From positions 17,541,094-17,605,093 of the forward strand of contig JAJEKV010000025.1 of NCBI GenBank assembly GCA_021234155.1: DNA of 64,000 nt, read 5' to 3'. The translations under genes were made by a program, and so were the position numbers. Numbering within the stretch: position 1 is the stretch's first letter; each line of letters opens with the position of its first letter. The stretch is from Isoetes taiwanensis. Taxonomy: Eukaryota > Streptophyta > Lycopodiopsida > Isoetales > Isoetaceae. This document shows positions 43,790 through 55,129 of the stretch, in pieces. The notes beneath the pieces were generated by a model. It was not told the origin of the DNA. It did not search any database and saw only the letters and a program-made list of their open reading frames with translations.

Positions 43790-44633
43790 CGACCCGCGAT
43801 CTGCCGAAAGCGGCTAAAATAGAACTCCACACTATCAGCGGCCGCGGCGTCGTGTAACTTAAGCACGGGCAAGAAAACATCGCGGCCGCTGAACCTAATG
43901 ACGATACTACACTAGTACTCATGAAACATATAAAGAAAGAAAATATATACTCGCCCAGGACCGTCGCGATCTTGTTGAGCACTACACTTATGAAGACCGG
44001 CCGTCTAGAAATTACAAAACCTATCAAGCAAGACCGCGGGCCGCGATCTTGTTGAGCGAGCCTACACTTATGAAGAACGCCGCCTAGAAATTACAAAACC
44101 TATCAAGCAAGACCGCGTCACGCCGATCTTCTTTGGCGCCTATACTTATGAAAACAATAGAAGCTTGAGGTAGGCAAGATCAGCGTCAGCGATCTTGCCG
44201 AAATAAATGTTAGAAAATACCTTCTTTGAGGGAGTCCTTAGGTGCCATGGGATCGCGGGCGCGGCTGAAGTTCGAAATCTGAAGTCTTTTGGAGTGGCTC
44301 GAGAAGGCTTCGGACGCTAAGCGCTTAAGCGCCGAACGAAATCGTGGAGTCGAAATTTGTTTTTAAAGGTTTGAAGTTTCAATTTATAGAACGCGGCCGC
44401 GGAAATTAATTGCCCGCCCCTCATAATTGCGCGTGAAAAAATGTGCCGGCCATAATGGCGTCGTACGCCGGCAGTAATAATTACCGGCCGGCCGGCCGTA
44501 TTTATTCCCTGACATAAATGCGGTCGTGTGAATATACCCGTCCGAAAAGGCAAGTAATCCGTAGGAAAGGTCCTTATCCACTTGGACGTCCGCGTTCAAA
44601 TTCGGGGCGTAATTTCGGACCTGACACATTATG
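43790..44633. promoter_or_regulatory. CpG-rich block with GATCGCG motifs
   Basis: Strikingly CpG- and GC-rich for this window. It has three NotI-type GCGGCCGC sites (43830, 43882, 44394), a perfect 12-bp inverted pair TCAGCGGCCGCG/CGCGGCCGCTGA at 43827-43890, and CCGGCCGGCCGGCCG near 44490. CGCGATCTTG-type motifs recur. It lies upstream of the minus-strand coding region and is cut at 44633 by the CACTA-like insertion. A matching motif-rich stretch lies beyond that insertion at 51540-51980. A promoter role is inferred. Confidence 0.45.
43967..44155. repeat. Tandem repeat, about 73-bp unit, two and a half copies
   Basis: Units contain CGCGATCTTGTTGAGC, TACACTTATGAAGA, then CTAGAAATTACAAAACCTAT and CAAGCAAGACCGCG. 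Two complete units and the start of a third (CCGATCTTC, CTATACTTATGAAAAC) are visible. Confidence 0.8.
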
Positions 44634-45308
44634 CACAAGGCACCCAAATTTTTAACCACTATAATAAACTTCTAAAGAACCACTATAGATGTGGTTTTTT
44701 ATGCTAAAAATTTTATTCTTAGTAAGAACCACATAACATAGTGGTTTTCATAACGAGTACATGGTTATTAATATTGATTTTATGTTATAACGTGTGTTTA
44801 GTAAAACTAATATTAGTTTATTACATGGTTTCTAGCATCAATGGTGGTCATTGATGTTGGTTCTCTAATGTCCCATGGTTTATTAGATACAAAGTGGTTT
44901 GTAGCATAGTAAACTGCTTTAGATATCGAAATGGTTATTCATATTGGTTTTGTATTGTCACTTGTCTTTCATAAGTTGAAGTAGTTTATGACATTGTTTT
45001 TATACCGATTTAAATGCCATGGTGGTCATTCATGTTAGTTTTCTTTTATGAAAATGTATGATATAAAATGATCGTGGTTTATAGCATGGTTTTCAATACT
45101 AAATTAATTGTCATGGTAATTATCCATAGTTATCACCTAAAAGGATGTGGCTATTCATAGTGGTTACTCATAAGGCACCCAAAAGACTATTGTCATAATT
45201 AATTACTATCAAACCAGTATAGTTATATACATGGCCTTTTGTAGTTTTTTGTTTTTTGAAGAACGTTAGATTTACTCAAGAATATCAAGCAAACTAGTAC
45301 ATGTGAAA

Positions 45309-45612
45309 ATTCAAGGGCATCTTTTCTAATCTACATGCCCCTTGACACCATACCACAACCAAGAAGACTAGGCTCATATTACAAAATACACTCCATTGAA
45401 GGGGATTCATTCTTCCATAAAGAATAAAAATATAATGGGTAGACATGAAAATAAAGATATTAGGGCCTCAAGGCATATTTTCTAATTTGCTTGCCCTTCG
45501 ACACCATACCATAACCAAGATCGCTAGGCTCATATTATAAATTTACTCCCATGAGAAATTCTTACCTCCATAGGGAATAAAATACAAGGGATATAAATGA
45601 AAATAAAGACAT
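45309..45612. repeat. Tandem duplication, about 160 bp
   Basis: Two copies share TTTTCTAAT, TGCCC-TTGACACCATACCA, CTAGGCTCATATTA and ATGAAAATAAAGA. They are about 90 percent alike in the best parts. Confidence 0.75.
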
Positions 45613-46352
45613 TAGACGCTCTTCCTGCATACATTAGTACTGTTACCCATGGACGGGCTCATATCTCCATCATAGAGTATACAATTACAATTCAAGGGTT
45701 GACCCATTGACCTTAAGGCCCAATTGTTTCCTTAACCAATAAGGTAAGGGGTTGTTAATAAACCATGTTGTTTTTTATAAATTTGCTAGGGGGGACTCCT
45801 TGGCATAAAATTACAAGTTACATAACCCTTAGGAGAAATAATGGGACCATTCATATCATATTAATCCCATGGGGGGACACCTCTACCATGAGGGTTTACA
45901 ACATTTGGATTTGAATCATTGACTAGAAATGCAACCCTCAAGCGTGAAACCTAAACCAATGAAAGTAAAAGTGATGGCTTTGAAAGTCTTCCCTAGATGG
46001 GGCTTGCTCGAAGTAACATTTCACCCTTAGTCACACTCAATTCCTTATGATAATAATAAATCTTGTTCTTGATAATAGATTGTCATCCTTCAAAAAAATA
46101 AATAAATTGTTCTTTTACATGTTCAACAGGGATGAGCACACCTACCGCAATCAAGCATAACATATCTTTTTTTTGTTCCTTGCCTTTGATTCCTTTAAGA
46201 GCTAGAATACTAGGGATGCCAATACCTCATTTTGATTGAATAGTTTATTCAAACAAAACTTATTATTACTATGAGACTTGAAATTTCTTACTACACAACA
46301 TTACACTAATTTGGATAGCAAATATGGATGAAAAATCACAAAATATGCTTGA

Positions 46353-46694
46353 TCATGTAAAGCCAAAGTCCAAACACAATCCTGTCCTAGCATGGCTCCC
46401 CAGTCCATCTGCCTGTCTCAATTCGAAGATGGTGGGCACTTGTGCGAATGGAGGCAAGGAGTCTTTCATAGGCATATGGGTATGCAGGTAACGTTGCGTG
46501 CCCCTCTCCAAGGTGGAGTTTATGTGGCGCTGGCAATGTGTTGTCCTGACATGTTCAAGGGCGCCGGCATCCCAAAGCTCGTTCATGAAGCAAGCTTCTA
46601 GGTATTGTCTCAAGCTCCGGCCTGCCTCTGTTTGCACTTGTGCTCCTGCACATTTGATATGGCAAGCCACTAAGCTTGCTTTTTCTTCCAACAT
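46353..46694 (-). other. 113-codon open frame in the CACTA-like element, unrecognised
   Basis: Composition is balanced and frames are open on both strands in this GC-richer patch (46380-46700). No domain is recognised. It may be captured host sequence. Confidence 0.2.
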
Positions 46695-47538
46695 GCCTTG
46701 AGATACTATGGCCCTATTGCTATGGTATAAGCCAGGCTAGGGCGACGAGCATCGTCCATACGAACCCTAAAGAGCTATTGTGAGGTTTCACACCTAGGTT
46801 CTTAACTAAAATGATTTGAATTAGTTGGCCGTTTAGAATTGATGAATGGAATTTGTTTCAGTCTTATGGCGATTTGTTCATACTATTCTTGTTCTTTTCT
46901 TACTTCTCATAATTCTACAAGAAGTTTATTGCATTGCCAATTAGTAAAAAGCCATGATGATGGAGATACAAACAACTTGAAAGTAAGGTTCTGCATTAGA
47001 ATGTATTTACTTCTTGTGTTACATTGAGATTTGCAATTACATTGTTGTGCTTTGATGGTTATTGAAATTTGTAGGATCTAAAGGAAATCATGCCAGAGTT
47101 CAAAGGATGCCTTGAGAAAGTGTCTTATTTTCTTTTTCAATTCGTACAAATGGTAGCAGATTACCAGTTGACTTTCCTAGTGTTAAGGTTCCTAAGAAGA
47201 AATATTATCGACACTTATAAAAAATGAAAAGTATTTACTTGTGCTCAAACTTATATGCAAGAGACACCTTGGGGCTTAAGATCCGGGGTGTAAGTAGTAA
47301 GCACCGAGGTGTTCCTTGCAATGTGAAATCAGGGGTAACACAATTCAGCAGGATGGAATCAACCAAAATATGGGGTGAAAATGCCTGAATGTGGGATGAA
47401 AATGCAAGAATCTTAGGTTAAAGAAGAATGTGCAGTAAAAAGTTTACCCACCGGTGACTTCAAATTTGCTCAACATTCTTTAACGTGAAATATGGTGAAG
47501 CGTGGTTGGTGGACATGCCTCTGCCCGTCGATGCCTTC

Positions 47539-47865
47539 AGGCGGAGGCATTGTTGACACAAAGGAATGTCAAGCAAAGAGATATTCCCATTACGTGGAAG
47601 CCACTTAGATAAAATTCTGCGAAGGTAGAATGCAAGCTAGATGGGAGAATTCAAGCTAGATGAGAAGAATGCAAGGTGAATCGTTAGAACATAAGGTAAT
47701 TTTGCTAGAACGTGATGTAGAAGGTAAATGGCGAATAGCGACATGTGAGAAGGTTTTGGCAACAATGTTGATGCCGTCAAGGGGAGGCATTGTTGACACA
47801 AAGGAATGTCAAGCAAAGAGACTTTCCCATTACATGGAAGCCACTTAGAGAAAATTCGGCTAATG
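47539..47865. repeat. Direct duplication, about 90 bp at 231-bp spacing
   Basis: GGAGGCATTGTTGACACAAA and GGAATGTCAAGCAAAGAGA, then CATTAC-TGGAAGCCACTTAG, occur at about 47551 and 47782. The copies differ at few sites. Confidence 0.8.
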
Positions 47866-47922
47866 TAGAATGCACTAGATGATGTGAGTGCAACCTAGAT
47901 GAGAAGAATGTATTAGGTAATT

Positions 47923-48073
47923 CCCCCTCTCTCGAGAAGCTTTCCTCGAGGGAATGTCCTGAGGCGGCTCCGCCAGACGAGGCGGGGCACGAGCGGCGGA
48001 GCCGCGAGTGCACCGCCGAGTCTGGCTGTGCTGCCGAGGGATATGCCCTCGAGGAAAGCTTCGAGAGAGGGGG
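47923..48073. mobile_element. 151-bp GC-rich hairpin element
   Basis: The left arm CCCCCTCTCTCGAGAAGCTT continues to CCTCGAGGG. It is mirrored at 48046-48073 with a two-base bulge. The loop is very GC-rich and holds its own dyads (GGCGGCTCCGCC; GGCGGAGCCGC). It is unlike its AT-rich host. A small MITE is possible, but ends and duplication are unclear. Confidence 0.65.
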
Positions 48074-48076
48074 AGT

Positions 48077-48800
48077 TACTTTACGTAATAACCATTGGCT
48101 TCAAATTTCCAGATTCTAACAGATCGATCCGGTCGGTGGTGCATCAATCATGTAAAGTAGAATATTTTATCTCGGAAAGCTGAAGAAAGTAGAAGATTTG
48201 ATCTTAAAAGGCCGAAAAATACCAGAACAGAGTTTTCCTTCTCCACTGTAGCAGATGCGAATGAGTTCATTGCAAGAGGGCGAAGGCGAGGTCATATTGA
48301 TCAGAGATGGATTGAAGACAGAGAGAAGCCATACTTCATTGCAGTTTTTACCCTTTTTGCCCTTTTTCTTCCTGTGCCTCGATTTTGTTGTGCTCTCCCT
48401 ATTTCTTTATAAATCCGAATTAAAAGCACTATGCAAGGCCAAGACTTTCCATTTTGCGAACAGAACATAATTGAAATAGTGATTTGGAAAGGAAAATTTT
48501 ATCAACAAGAAGTCAGTGTCAGATTATTAAATCGCTCACATGGAAGCATATGGTGTTTGCTGTATTGATCCCCAAAAAATGACTTCTTCAATCCATGTAT
48601 TTCCCTTCTGATCACCCCTATGCCTCGATTCTGCCTGGATTTGGCACGATTCGGATTCTGGTGCCGCCCCTATGCTTCGATTCTGATCTTTAGATTCTGG
48701 TGGCGCCGCTCCGCAAAACACGGAGGCTTATTCTGCATGATAATATTGAAGGAATAATGGCATAATTTGAAGCCAATGGTTATTACGCAAGGTAAATCGT
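48077..48800. repeat. Separated inverted repeat around about 650 bp
   Basis: CGTAATAACCATTGGCTTCA at 48084-48103 is present in inverted form at 48764-48790 (TTGAAGCCAATGGTTATTAC). Sequence outside the second arm (GCAAGGTAAATCGTTGGAAT) also resembles 47669 on, so two repeat systems overlap. An older TIR element nested in the CACTA-like one is a reasonable reading. Confidence 0.6.
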
Positions 48801-48977
48801 TGGAATCTAAGGTAAAATTTGCCATGAGGTAAGTTAGTTCAGACCGTGAGGTAAGTAGAGCATAATGACATGTGAGAAAACTCTGGCTAGGAAAACAAAA
48901 GAAAAAAGCCATGTGGCACGATCCCATTGGCTCAAACAGCTGATTTTCTCTAAGTTGCTTTAATAATCCTGAGCATG

Positions 48978-49053
48978 TATGAAACCTACATTTTAAATTT
49001 CATTTTAATATAATATGAAACCTACATTTTAAATTTCGTTTTAATATAATATG
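48978..49053. repeat. 36-bp tandem duplication
   Basis: TATGAAACCTACATTTTAAA followed by TTTC-TTTTAATATAA occurs twice in a row with one difference. Confidence 0.85.
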
Positions 49054-49059
49054 TAAGCA

Positions 49060-50340
49060 ATATTTCTCTCTCTCTCTTTGCGGCATGGCTAGGGTTGCGA
49101 CCTTGAACTTCGGCCGCCTAAACTTAGCCTTGCGGTTTAGGTTTAGGGCTCGGCGTGGCGAATAGTGCGGTTGGCGAAGCTGGAGGCGGTGGCCATGGTG
49201 AAGGCTCACTGCATGCGTGTCGACCAGCTCTTCATCGGGGCAAAAAGATATGTTTTTTCTGGCGCATTTTCTTAATCAACATATGTTATTTGTTGTTTCT
49301 TCATTTTATTCACGACGGTTTATGCTTGCGGAGCTCATTGACTTGGTTTTTTTGCGGACCTTGTTTTGGAGCGTTTGAAACTCTCTTCTTTCTCACGAGA
49401 CCTCTTCTTTCTCACATTCTTGAGGTGGACACAATTGCAAGAAAATTGGATCCCCAAGCGGGTAAGCTTCAAAGTACTACGCATAATGCTCCTATACCAC
49501 GGTGGCTTCAGCGTGTTATTGGTGCCACGGTTTGCCACTTGTGTTGAAAGATCTTTAGTTGATCCTAGTAATAAAGTTATGGAAATCGTCACTAGAAACG
49601 TTACCACGAAGGATTTTGTAGAGGTACAAGAGAAATGTTGGACCACGATAACCCTAATTAGACATTATTAAAGTAGGAAACTAGTGTTAAATGTGTTACA
49701 TTGATGTCTGCGTTATTTCGTGGCTAAGAAGATCAAACAATGGGGTATTGAAAAGTTTCAGATTAGAATAGTGCGAGAGGAATGCGGGTTATGGAGCAGG
49801 TTTGTGTTCTTAAGAAGCGGATGCTTTAAAAAGCGAGAAGATCTGCCTAAGTTACGGAACAACCCGGTAGAACCAGTTTTTGTTGTGTTGCGTTTAACTT
49901 TACATTGAAGTCTTTGGGACTTATCTTGAATATATCTTTGATGGCAAACAAAGTAAAATGGAATATTGAAAACTACAGTGTCCAATAAAATGAGATATTT
50001 CTGATTCTAGTTGGGTTTGCAAGGCATTATTTTCTTTTTTTTTTCTTTTTTTCCACCCAGTTCTTATGATGCTTGGTTGCTAAATCTAATACTTGTTTGC
50101 TCAACTAAATGGTTTTTCTTTCTCTCACATGCAAGAGGTCGGGGCGTGAGTATTGCAAGGTAGTCACTTTCCTCCTATACGGATGCTTACCTTTTGCTTT
50201 CTTTGTATATGTTAGATCTAAATTAGTTTTCTACATATATCTGGAAATAAATTTATCATTGTTTATGAGTTTTGGAAATGGTTGGGGTTCAAATCCCCGT
50301 GCTCCCTATTATTTTGTTGCTATTGAGGAAAAGCAGTCTG
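49060..50340 (+). other. CACTA-like interior, unassigned
   Basis: A GC-richer patch at 49075-49260 has frames such as MARVATLNFGRLNLALRF that look superficially gene-like, but they break quickly. Later frames (49155-49547, 49366-49671) overlap in different registers and match nothing I know. Confidence 0.3.
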
Positions 50341-50369
50341 ATGAATTAGCAATAAAAAGTACTACTATA

Positions 50370-50525
50370 CATAAGAAACCATACACGGTCCTTAATAGTT
50401 TTAGTCGTCTATACTTGAAATGCTTCAAACAACAGACCATTACTTGTATGCATAAGAAACCATCCACAGTCCTTAATAGTCTTATACTTAAAAACTTGAA
50501 ATGCTTCAAACAACATACCATTACT
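50370..50525. repeat. Tandem duplication, about 80 bp, in right subterminal region
   Basis: CATAAGAAACCAT-CAC-GTC, CTTAATAGT and ACTTGAAATGCTTCAAACAA occur twice. TTGAAATGCTTCAA is a near-palindrome. Confidence 0.75.
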
Positions 50526-50977
50526 GGTTTATAAATGAGAACCATATAGCTAATGCATAACAAAACCGTGCTCATATAGAACAAACACACATGTGCTTTA
50601 CCATGACGTTTAGCCATGCTAGTTTACTACAATAGCCAACCACATTATAAAATCACCGAAAACGAGCACTACATTAAACCACATCCACAACCATAATGTT
50701 ATACCACATGGACAAACCATACACTTAAACACTATAAGTATACCACATTCATTTACCAATATATAATACCATTTTGACAAACTCTACAAAAAGGCCATCT
50801 GCGATTACCATGCCATAATACCACCCTGACAAACCTAACAAGAGAACCCATTAGTTTAGCCACATACGGTTTTTAATGATATCAATCCACAAACACCCAT
50901 TGGCTTTATGGAATGGTTTTCTAGTCATAACCAAGGAAAAAACCATGCACGTTTTTTATTTTGGGTGCCTTGTGATG

Positions 50978-51933
50978 CAGCCATAAATGCCCCAAAAAAA
51001 TCCGGTTTACTGGACCCGGGCGATGTATAGAATTTGAAATCGAGAACAAACCAATTCGAGAAAGCGGGAAAAGCCAATTCAAATTTCATTGTTTTGCAAG
51101 ATCTTCGAGGCGCCGAGCTAGCCTAAAATTTGGGCCAAGTTCGGGCAAGGATTTGCTGCGAATTCCGCATCCATTGAAGGCGCCGGCGAGGGCGCCGATA
51201 ATCCGCTTAAATCCGCCACTACACATTGAGTTCTGCAACCGCATCCGAATTCGAGGGTTTGAGGCGAGGTAAAAGCCCTATTCTCGATGCATATCCCTCA
51301 ATGAAGTGAACTCAACGTCTATGTTGCAATCAAATTTTAATTATAACTACAACCTCCGAGTCTCGTGACTAACATCACTATGTATTGCATGGATTGATAA
51401 GATACCTCCTGATACTTTGTTGCAACTATGTAAAAATAGATGTTCTAAGCAAAACTGTGCACTCTGGTGTGTTTATTATACAATGTAAACGTGTTTCAGG
51501 TATATGCTTTCTTTCTCCATGTGGATGAAACTAAACACCGCTTTTTATGACACCGCAGCGGCCGGCGGGTACAAGTTGACGTTGGCGCCACCGGCTACAA
51601 GTTGGCGTTGACGCCACCGTGATTCGTGAGGTATGAGTAATGCTTTATTACGTAAGTCGGTCATTATAACTTTGGTGCTCCACGAGATCGCGGTCGCGAT
51701 ACCTTCAACCGTCTACACTTGCTATTGACCAATGAACTCCCAGCTATCGACAACTTTGAGTTGAAACCACTAGCTAGCCTCGAAATGTGATTTGCACGAG
51801 TTCTTATCGAAACAGCTAGTGTGAATGCTTGCAAAAAAGCGCGACCAGCGTTCTTACCCATGCTTTCGATAAGATCGCGGTGGCGATAGTCCCGGCATTT
51901 TTATTTTTCGGTTCCTATTTTTTGTAGTGGTTT
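50978..51933 (+). promoter_or_regulatory. Probable upstream region of the DUF7869-type gene
   Basis: GC-richer than most of the window. It includes GGCGCCGGCGAGGGCGCCG near 51180, a short tandem pair of TACAAGTTG-CGTTG-CGCCACC units (51565-51620) and GATCGCGGTCGCGATA (51685) and GATCGCGGTGGCGATA (51873) motifs like those at 43.8-44.6 kb. If the CACTA-like insert is removed, this block joins the CpG-rich block, giving one shared divergent upstream region. That role is inferred. Confidence 0.35.
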
Positions 51934-54170
51934 GTGATCACGGTGCTTTACGCTTCACGAGGATCGCGGCGCGCTATTCCGCGACCTCTTGTTTGCGGGA
52001 TGGCTGATGTAATTCCAGATGTATCTGGCGAGGAAAAAGGTGGCGAGGAAGGAAGAGTCCACAATTTCGGCGCCATCACAATTCGGATCGTGTCCGGAGG
52101 GTATGGTTGTCGTTTCAATTGTGAATGTTACGGATGGACGATTCTGCTACCAATTCGAAATGGAAATAGAAAAAAATGGGTGAAGTTTGTAGGGACTTTT
52201 GTGTTGTGGTACAAGAAGGACATTCTTGCTCAACTTGATAGAGATGAGGAAGCATGCACCCCACCGTGTCGATATAAAACGCATAGACTGGCGGTGACGA
52301 GGGAATGAGGGGTTAGCCAAGAATGAGAGCGAATCATGTGCAAGGGCTTTCTAGAGATGAGTTAGTTGAGAAGGCGTGCACACTCATGCATGAATGCTGC
52401 TACATGGCTTATGCCTATGGTGTTATCGTTTTTGCCGATCCAAACCATGCTGTGTCTGACGTGAAGTTAGGGGAAGGCTCGATAGCTGCTACTATCATGA
52501 ACATTTTTCCAATGCCTGAAAAGATCTCTATCGCGCGCCCGGGCACATGCGAAAATGCCCCAACCTGCATGACCTTGTGAGATGGCCCATAGCCCTCGTG
52601 CTCGTTGATAACATTCCGGTTTCTACTCTTGTGGTTGCGGTGAAGGAGAAGGATGTGGAGAATGAACCTTACTCCATTAGACCCGAAATTGGCATCACCA
52701 AAAAGAGACCTTACAGCATGGTCAATCGGAGACCCAGAACACGCCCAGCACAGAGTAAATGTGAAAGAAAAACTAGTGCTGAGGCTATTCTAGACTTCAG
52801 GTCATCACAGTGCTACATGAAACGATGCTGTGCAAATTTTACATCCCGGAGATAGCTTGCATGAGAACCTTTTCTTTGGAACATGAAGTCCTCGGGCGCA
52901 CAACTTTTGCATATAACATGCTAGATCTTTGCTCACGAAAATGGTGTAGTCCATAACCGATGTTGAATAACAAACAAAAAGTGCGTGAAAGCATGGCATA
53001 AAGCCTATGGCATTCCCATTTCCACTTTTACAAGTGGAAGAAGATCTTCAATGATGGCCCGCAATTGCGAACACGGAAAATCTTGGGTCTAAAGCCAAGG
53101 TCTCATACTTTGGTGGCAATCTTGTGTGTTATCTATGTTCATAGATGAAAACGCGAGACGATGCCACACCGCCGAAAATTACGGCGAGGGTAGCGAACAA
53201 AATGTTAAGAGGCTACCTTCTGCCTTGACTAAGAAGGATATACACCAAGAAGTAGATATTTCCGTTCTGAGATGACAGTGGCAAGCATATTTCTCCTTCG
53301 TCATTTAAATGCCTTGGAAAGAGAATCATTCAGAGGTATCAATAGCTAAGAGGATAGCATTTTCCAAGTGTAACACCTGTATTGTCATAAAGGAAAAGCT
53401 TGCTAAGACCAGAGATCCAAACGAAAGAAGGGTACTTGCAATAGAGAGGAAATCGCATATGACGGCCCCGATTTCTTGCGAGGAGCCTTTCTTGGTCCCG
53501 AGAGCTTTGTCGCATAGATCTCCCGAAAGCACTTTTAACCATTATACATGATAAGATGGATCAGAATAAGACCATGGTCCCTCGTCTAGAGAAGCTAGCA
53601 AAGTCCGTATGGAGGGGTGAACGACCAAGGTCGATGTTCTGTGTGCTCTCATGCACGGCCATGGTATAGGTGCCTTGGGCCACTTCTCCACTTGGACCTC
53701 CGGCCCGATGATTCTAATTTTCATGTGGGATCCTTGAATCATACCTTGAAGGCACCGGAGAATAAATCGAGGATAATTGGGGCCATTTGAGAGATACCGA
53801 TCGTCCCCGAAAGCAAAAGGGTGCGGCAATTTTAAACACGATAACCTCGGGACAAAAATGATGAATGGCGGTAGAAATGATTTTATGCCTCCTATCAAAG
53901 GCCCCATGGTAGCAAACAAGTTGCCTAGGAGGCTTTACTTGCAGACTAGATAATTGCTTTCGAGTCGGAATAAGAATAGATATCTTTTCTCTTACTTGTC
54001 ATACTTGGTTTGGTTAGGTGTATTTGATCAAGTGCGGTACCGGATTCATGATGGTTGGACACACCCACGATGACATAGATGCCCTATTTGGAAACTACTC
54101 TACTCTAATGAGAAGATCGGATGCATTGACTATTCGAGAGCTTATGCAACTCTTCAGGCAGATGTAGTTC
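51934..54170 (+). pseudogene. DUF7869-domain mobile-element-type gene, degenerate N-terminal and central parts
   Basis: Frames broken by shifts include GYGCRFNCECYGWTI (about 52100), PYSMVNRRPRTRPAQSKCER with SSQCYMKRCCANF (about 52690-52840), SKCNTCIVIKEKLAKTRDPN (53357 on), IIHDKMDQNKTMVPR (about 53545) and VGHTHDDIDALFGNYSTLMR (about 54050). The CxxC...LAKTxDPxER, IDxMDQxKTxxPR and VGHTHxDIDxLF motifs in this order are characteristic of DUF7869 proteins, which are multi-copy in mosses, lycophytes, oomycetes and animals and are probably transposon-derived. A possible start is the Met before ADVIPDVSGEE (51990s). Many frameshifts show decay here. Confidence 0.7.
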
Positions 54171-54223
54171 AAAGGCTCCTTAAGCCTTACCTTGTGACAG
54201 GGTTCCCGATTGGAAGGAATTAG

Positions 54224-55129
54224 GTGAAAGGTTTTATCCCTGATAAGAAGGACCGTTTATGTGGTCACTTGGAACCTCTACTCTTCAAGTTTTGCATGAA
54301 GGATGGATGGCCACTAATGTTCTACAAGATGAGGCCAGGGCATAGGGAGTGGCTCCCTGAAAAGGGAATCAGAATGTGGAAGGAGGATGCCCAAGGTTTA
54401 CCTATGATTCCGAGAGGGTCACCTAAGGTCCTGCAGCCATATGGGAGCTTGAAAGATATAGGTGCATTAAGAGCTTCTATTGCCAAGTACATGATGCACT
54501 GGGCAGCTATTTCTAGAGCTGGCGATAAGTCATGGTCCAACACATATATGAATGAAGTTATTGACTACTGGTCCACCTTGTTGCGAGTGCTTGGTGACGT
54601 GCAGCCCGGTAGAGCTCTCATTCAGGATTTCTGGCCCAGCACCAGGCAAAGTGCATTGGAAGAACCCGAAAGAGTGTTTGTGGATGAGCACATTGAAGCA
54701 TCTCATTACGTTGGGCCTTTCTCGGGTAGACCCAAGAACCCAGTTGAAATATTCGACCCCTACCAAGATGTCAAGAAGGGAATGCTCTTGCTAATCAGAC
54801 CACATGATAACTGCCCGACATGGATGGGTTTTGTCGAAGAGGACCCAATAGAGGATCCTAATCTCCCACATTACGAAGAGGTGTTTGTCTCTTGGTTTGA
54901 ACCTATTGCCAGAAAGGGAACCTCATATGCAATGCAGTATAGGGATTGCTGGAGCAAGAATTGGAGACCCAATCCTAATGACCCGCCGCGCTACCAACCT
55001 TTGAAAACAATAGACTATGGTTGGGCCGTAGAGACCAGGCCATTGTCAGTGGTGATCCCCAGTAGTGTTCGGGCTCAGTTGCAAGAATTAGTGGCTAAAG
55101 AAGCTAAGGACGATGATGAGAACTCTTGA
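54224..55129 (+). CDS. DUF7869-type protein, C-terminal region (301 codons, intact)
   Basis: This is the continuation of the gene remnant upstream and stays open to its stop. Motifs include HLEPLLFKFCMKDGWPLMFY, WLPEKGIRMWKEDAQGLPMI, FWPSTRQS, KKGMLLLIRPHDNCPTWMGF and EVFVSWFEPIARKGTSYAMQ. These fit the C-terminal half of DUF7869 proteins, including the late HTH-free segment with YEEVFVSWF. The first Met at 54224 is only the first after a stop, not a true start. Why this part has stayed free of stops while the upstream half is shattered is unclear: chance, younger decay, or separate use. Weak TATA-like signals precede it. A function cannot be stated. Confidence 0.65.
   Translation: MKGFIPDKKDRLCGHLEPLLFKFCMKDGWPLMFYKMRPGHREWLPEKGIRMWKEDAQGLPMIPRGSPKVLQPYGSLKDIGALRASIAKYMMHWAAISRAGDKSWSNTYMNEVIDYWSTLLRVLGDVQPGRALIQDFWPSTRQSALEEPERVFVDEHIEASHYVGPFSGRPKNPVEIFDPYQDVKKGMLLLIRPHDNCPTWMGFVEEDPIEDPNLPHYEEVFVSWFEPIARKGTSYAMQYRDCWSKNWRPNPNDPPRYQPLKTIDYGWAVETRPLSVVIPSSVRAQLQELVAKEAKDDDENS

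Larger units (their letters stand above)
44634..50974. mobile_element. CACTA-like TIR element, 6.3 kb, non-autonomous
   Basis: CACAAGGCACCCAAA at 44634-44648 is matched by its exact reverse complement ending at 50974. Both ends are bounded by ATG (44631-44633 and 50975-50977), a 3-bp duplication typical of CACTA/EnSpm insertions. Subterminal regions (44650-45240 and 50350-50960) are packed with short motifs around AACCAC/GTGGTTT and ATGGTTT on both strands, another CACTA feature. The termini begin CACAA rather than CACTA. No transposase is recognisable; the interior is a mosaic of duplications and hairpins. A same-orientation copy of the terminal motif (AAGGCACCCAAAAG) at 45171 hints at internal rearrangement. 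Confidence 0.7.

Noticed and set aside
45168-45190. An alternative left or right end of the CACTA-like element
   Set aside because: The motif AAGGCACCCAAAAG is in the same orientation as the left terminus, so it cannot be the partner end; the pair 44634/50974 has exact inverted ends and matching ATG flanks.
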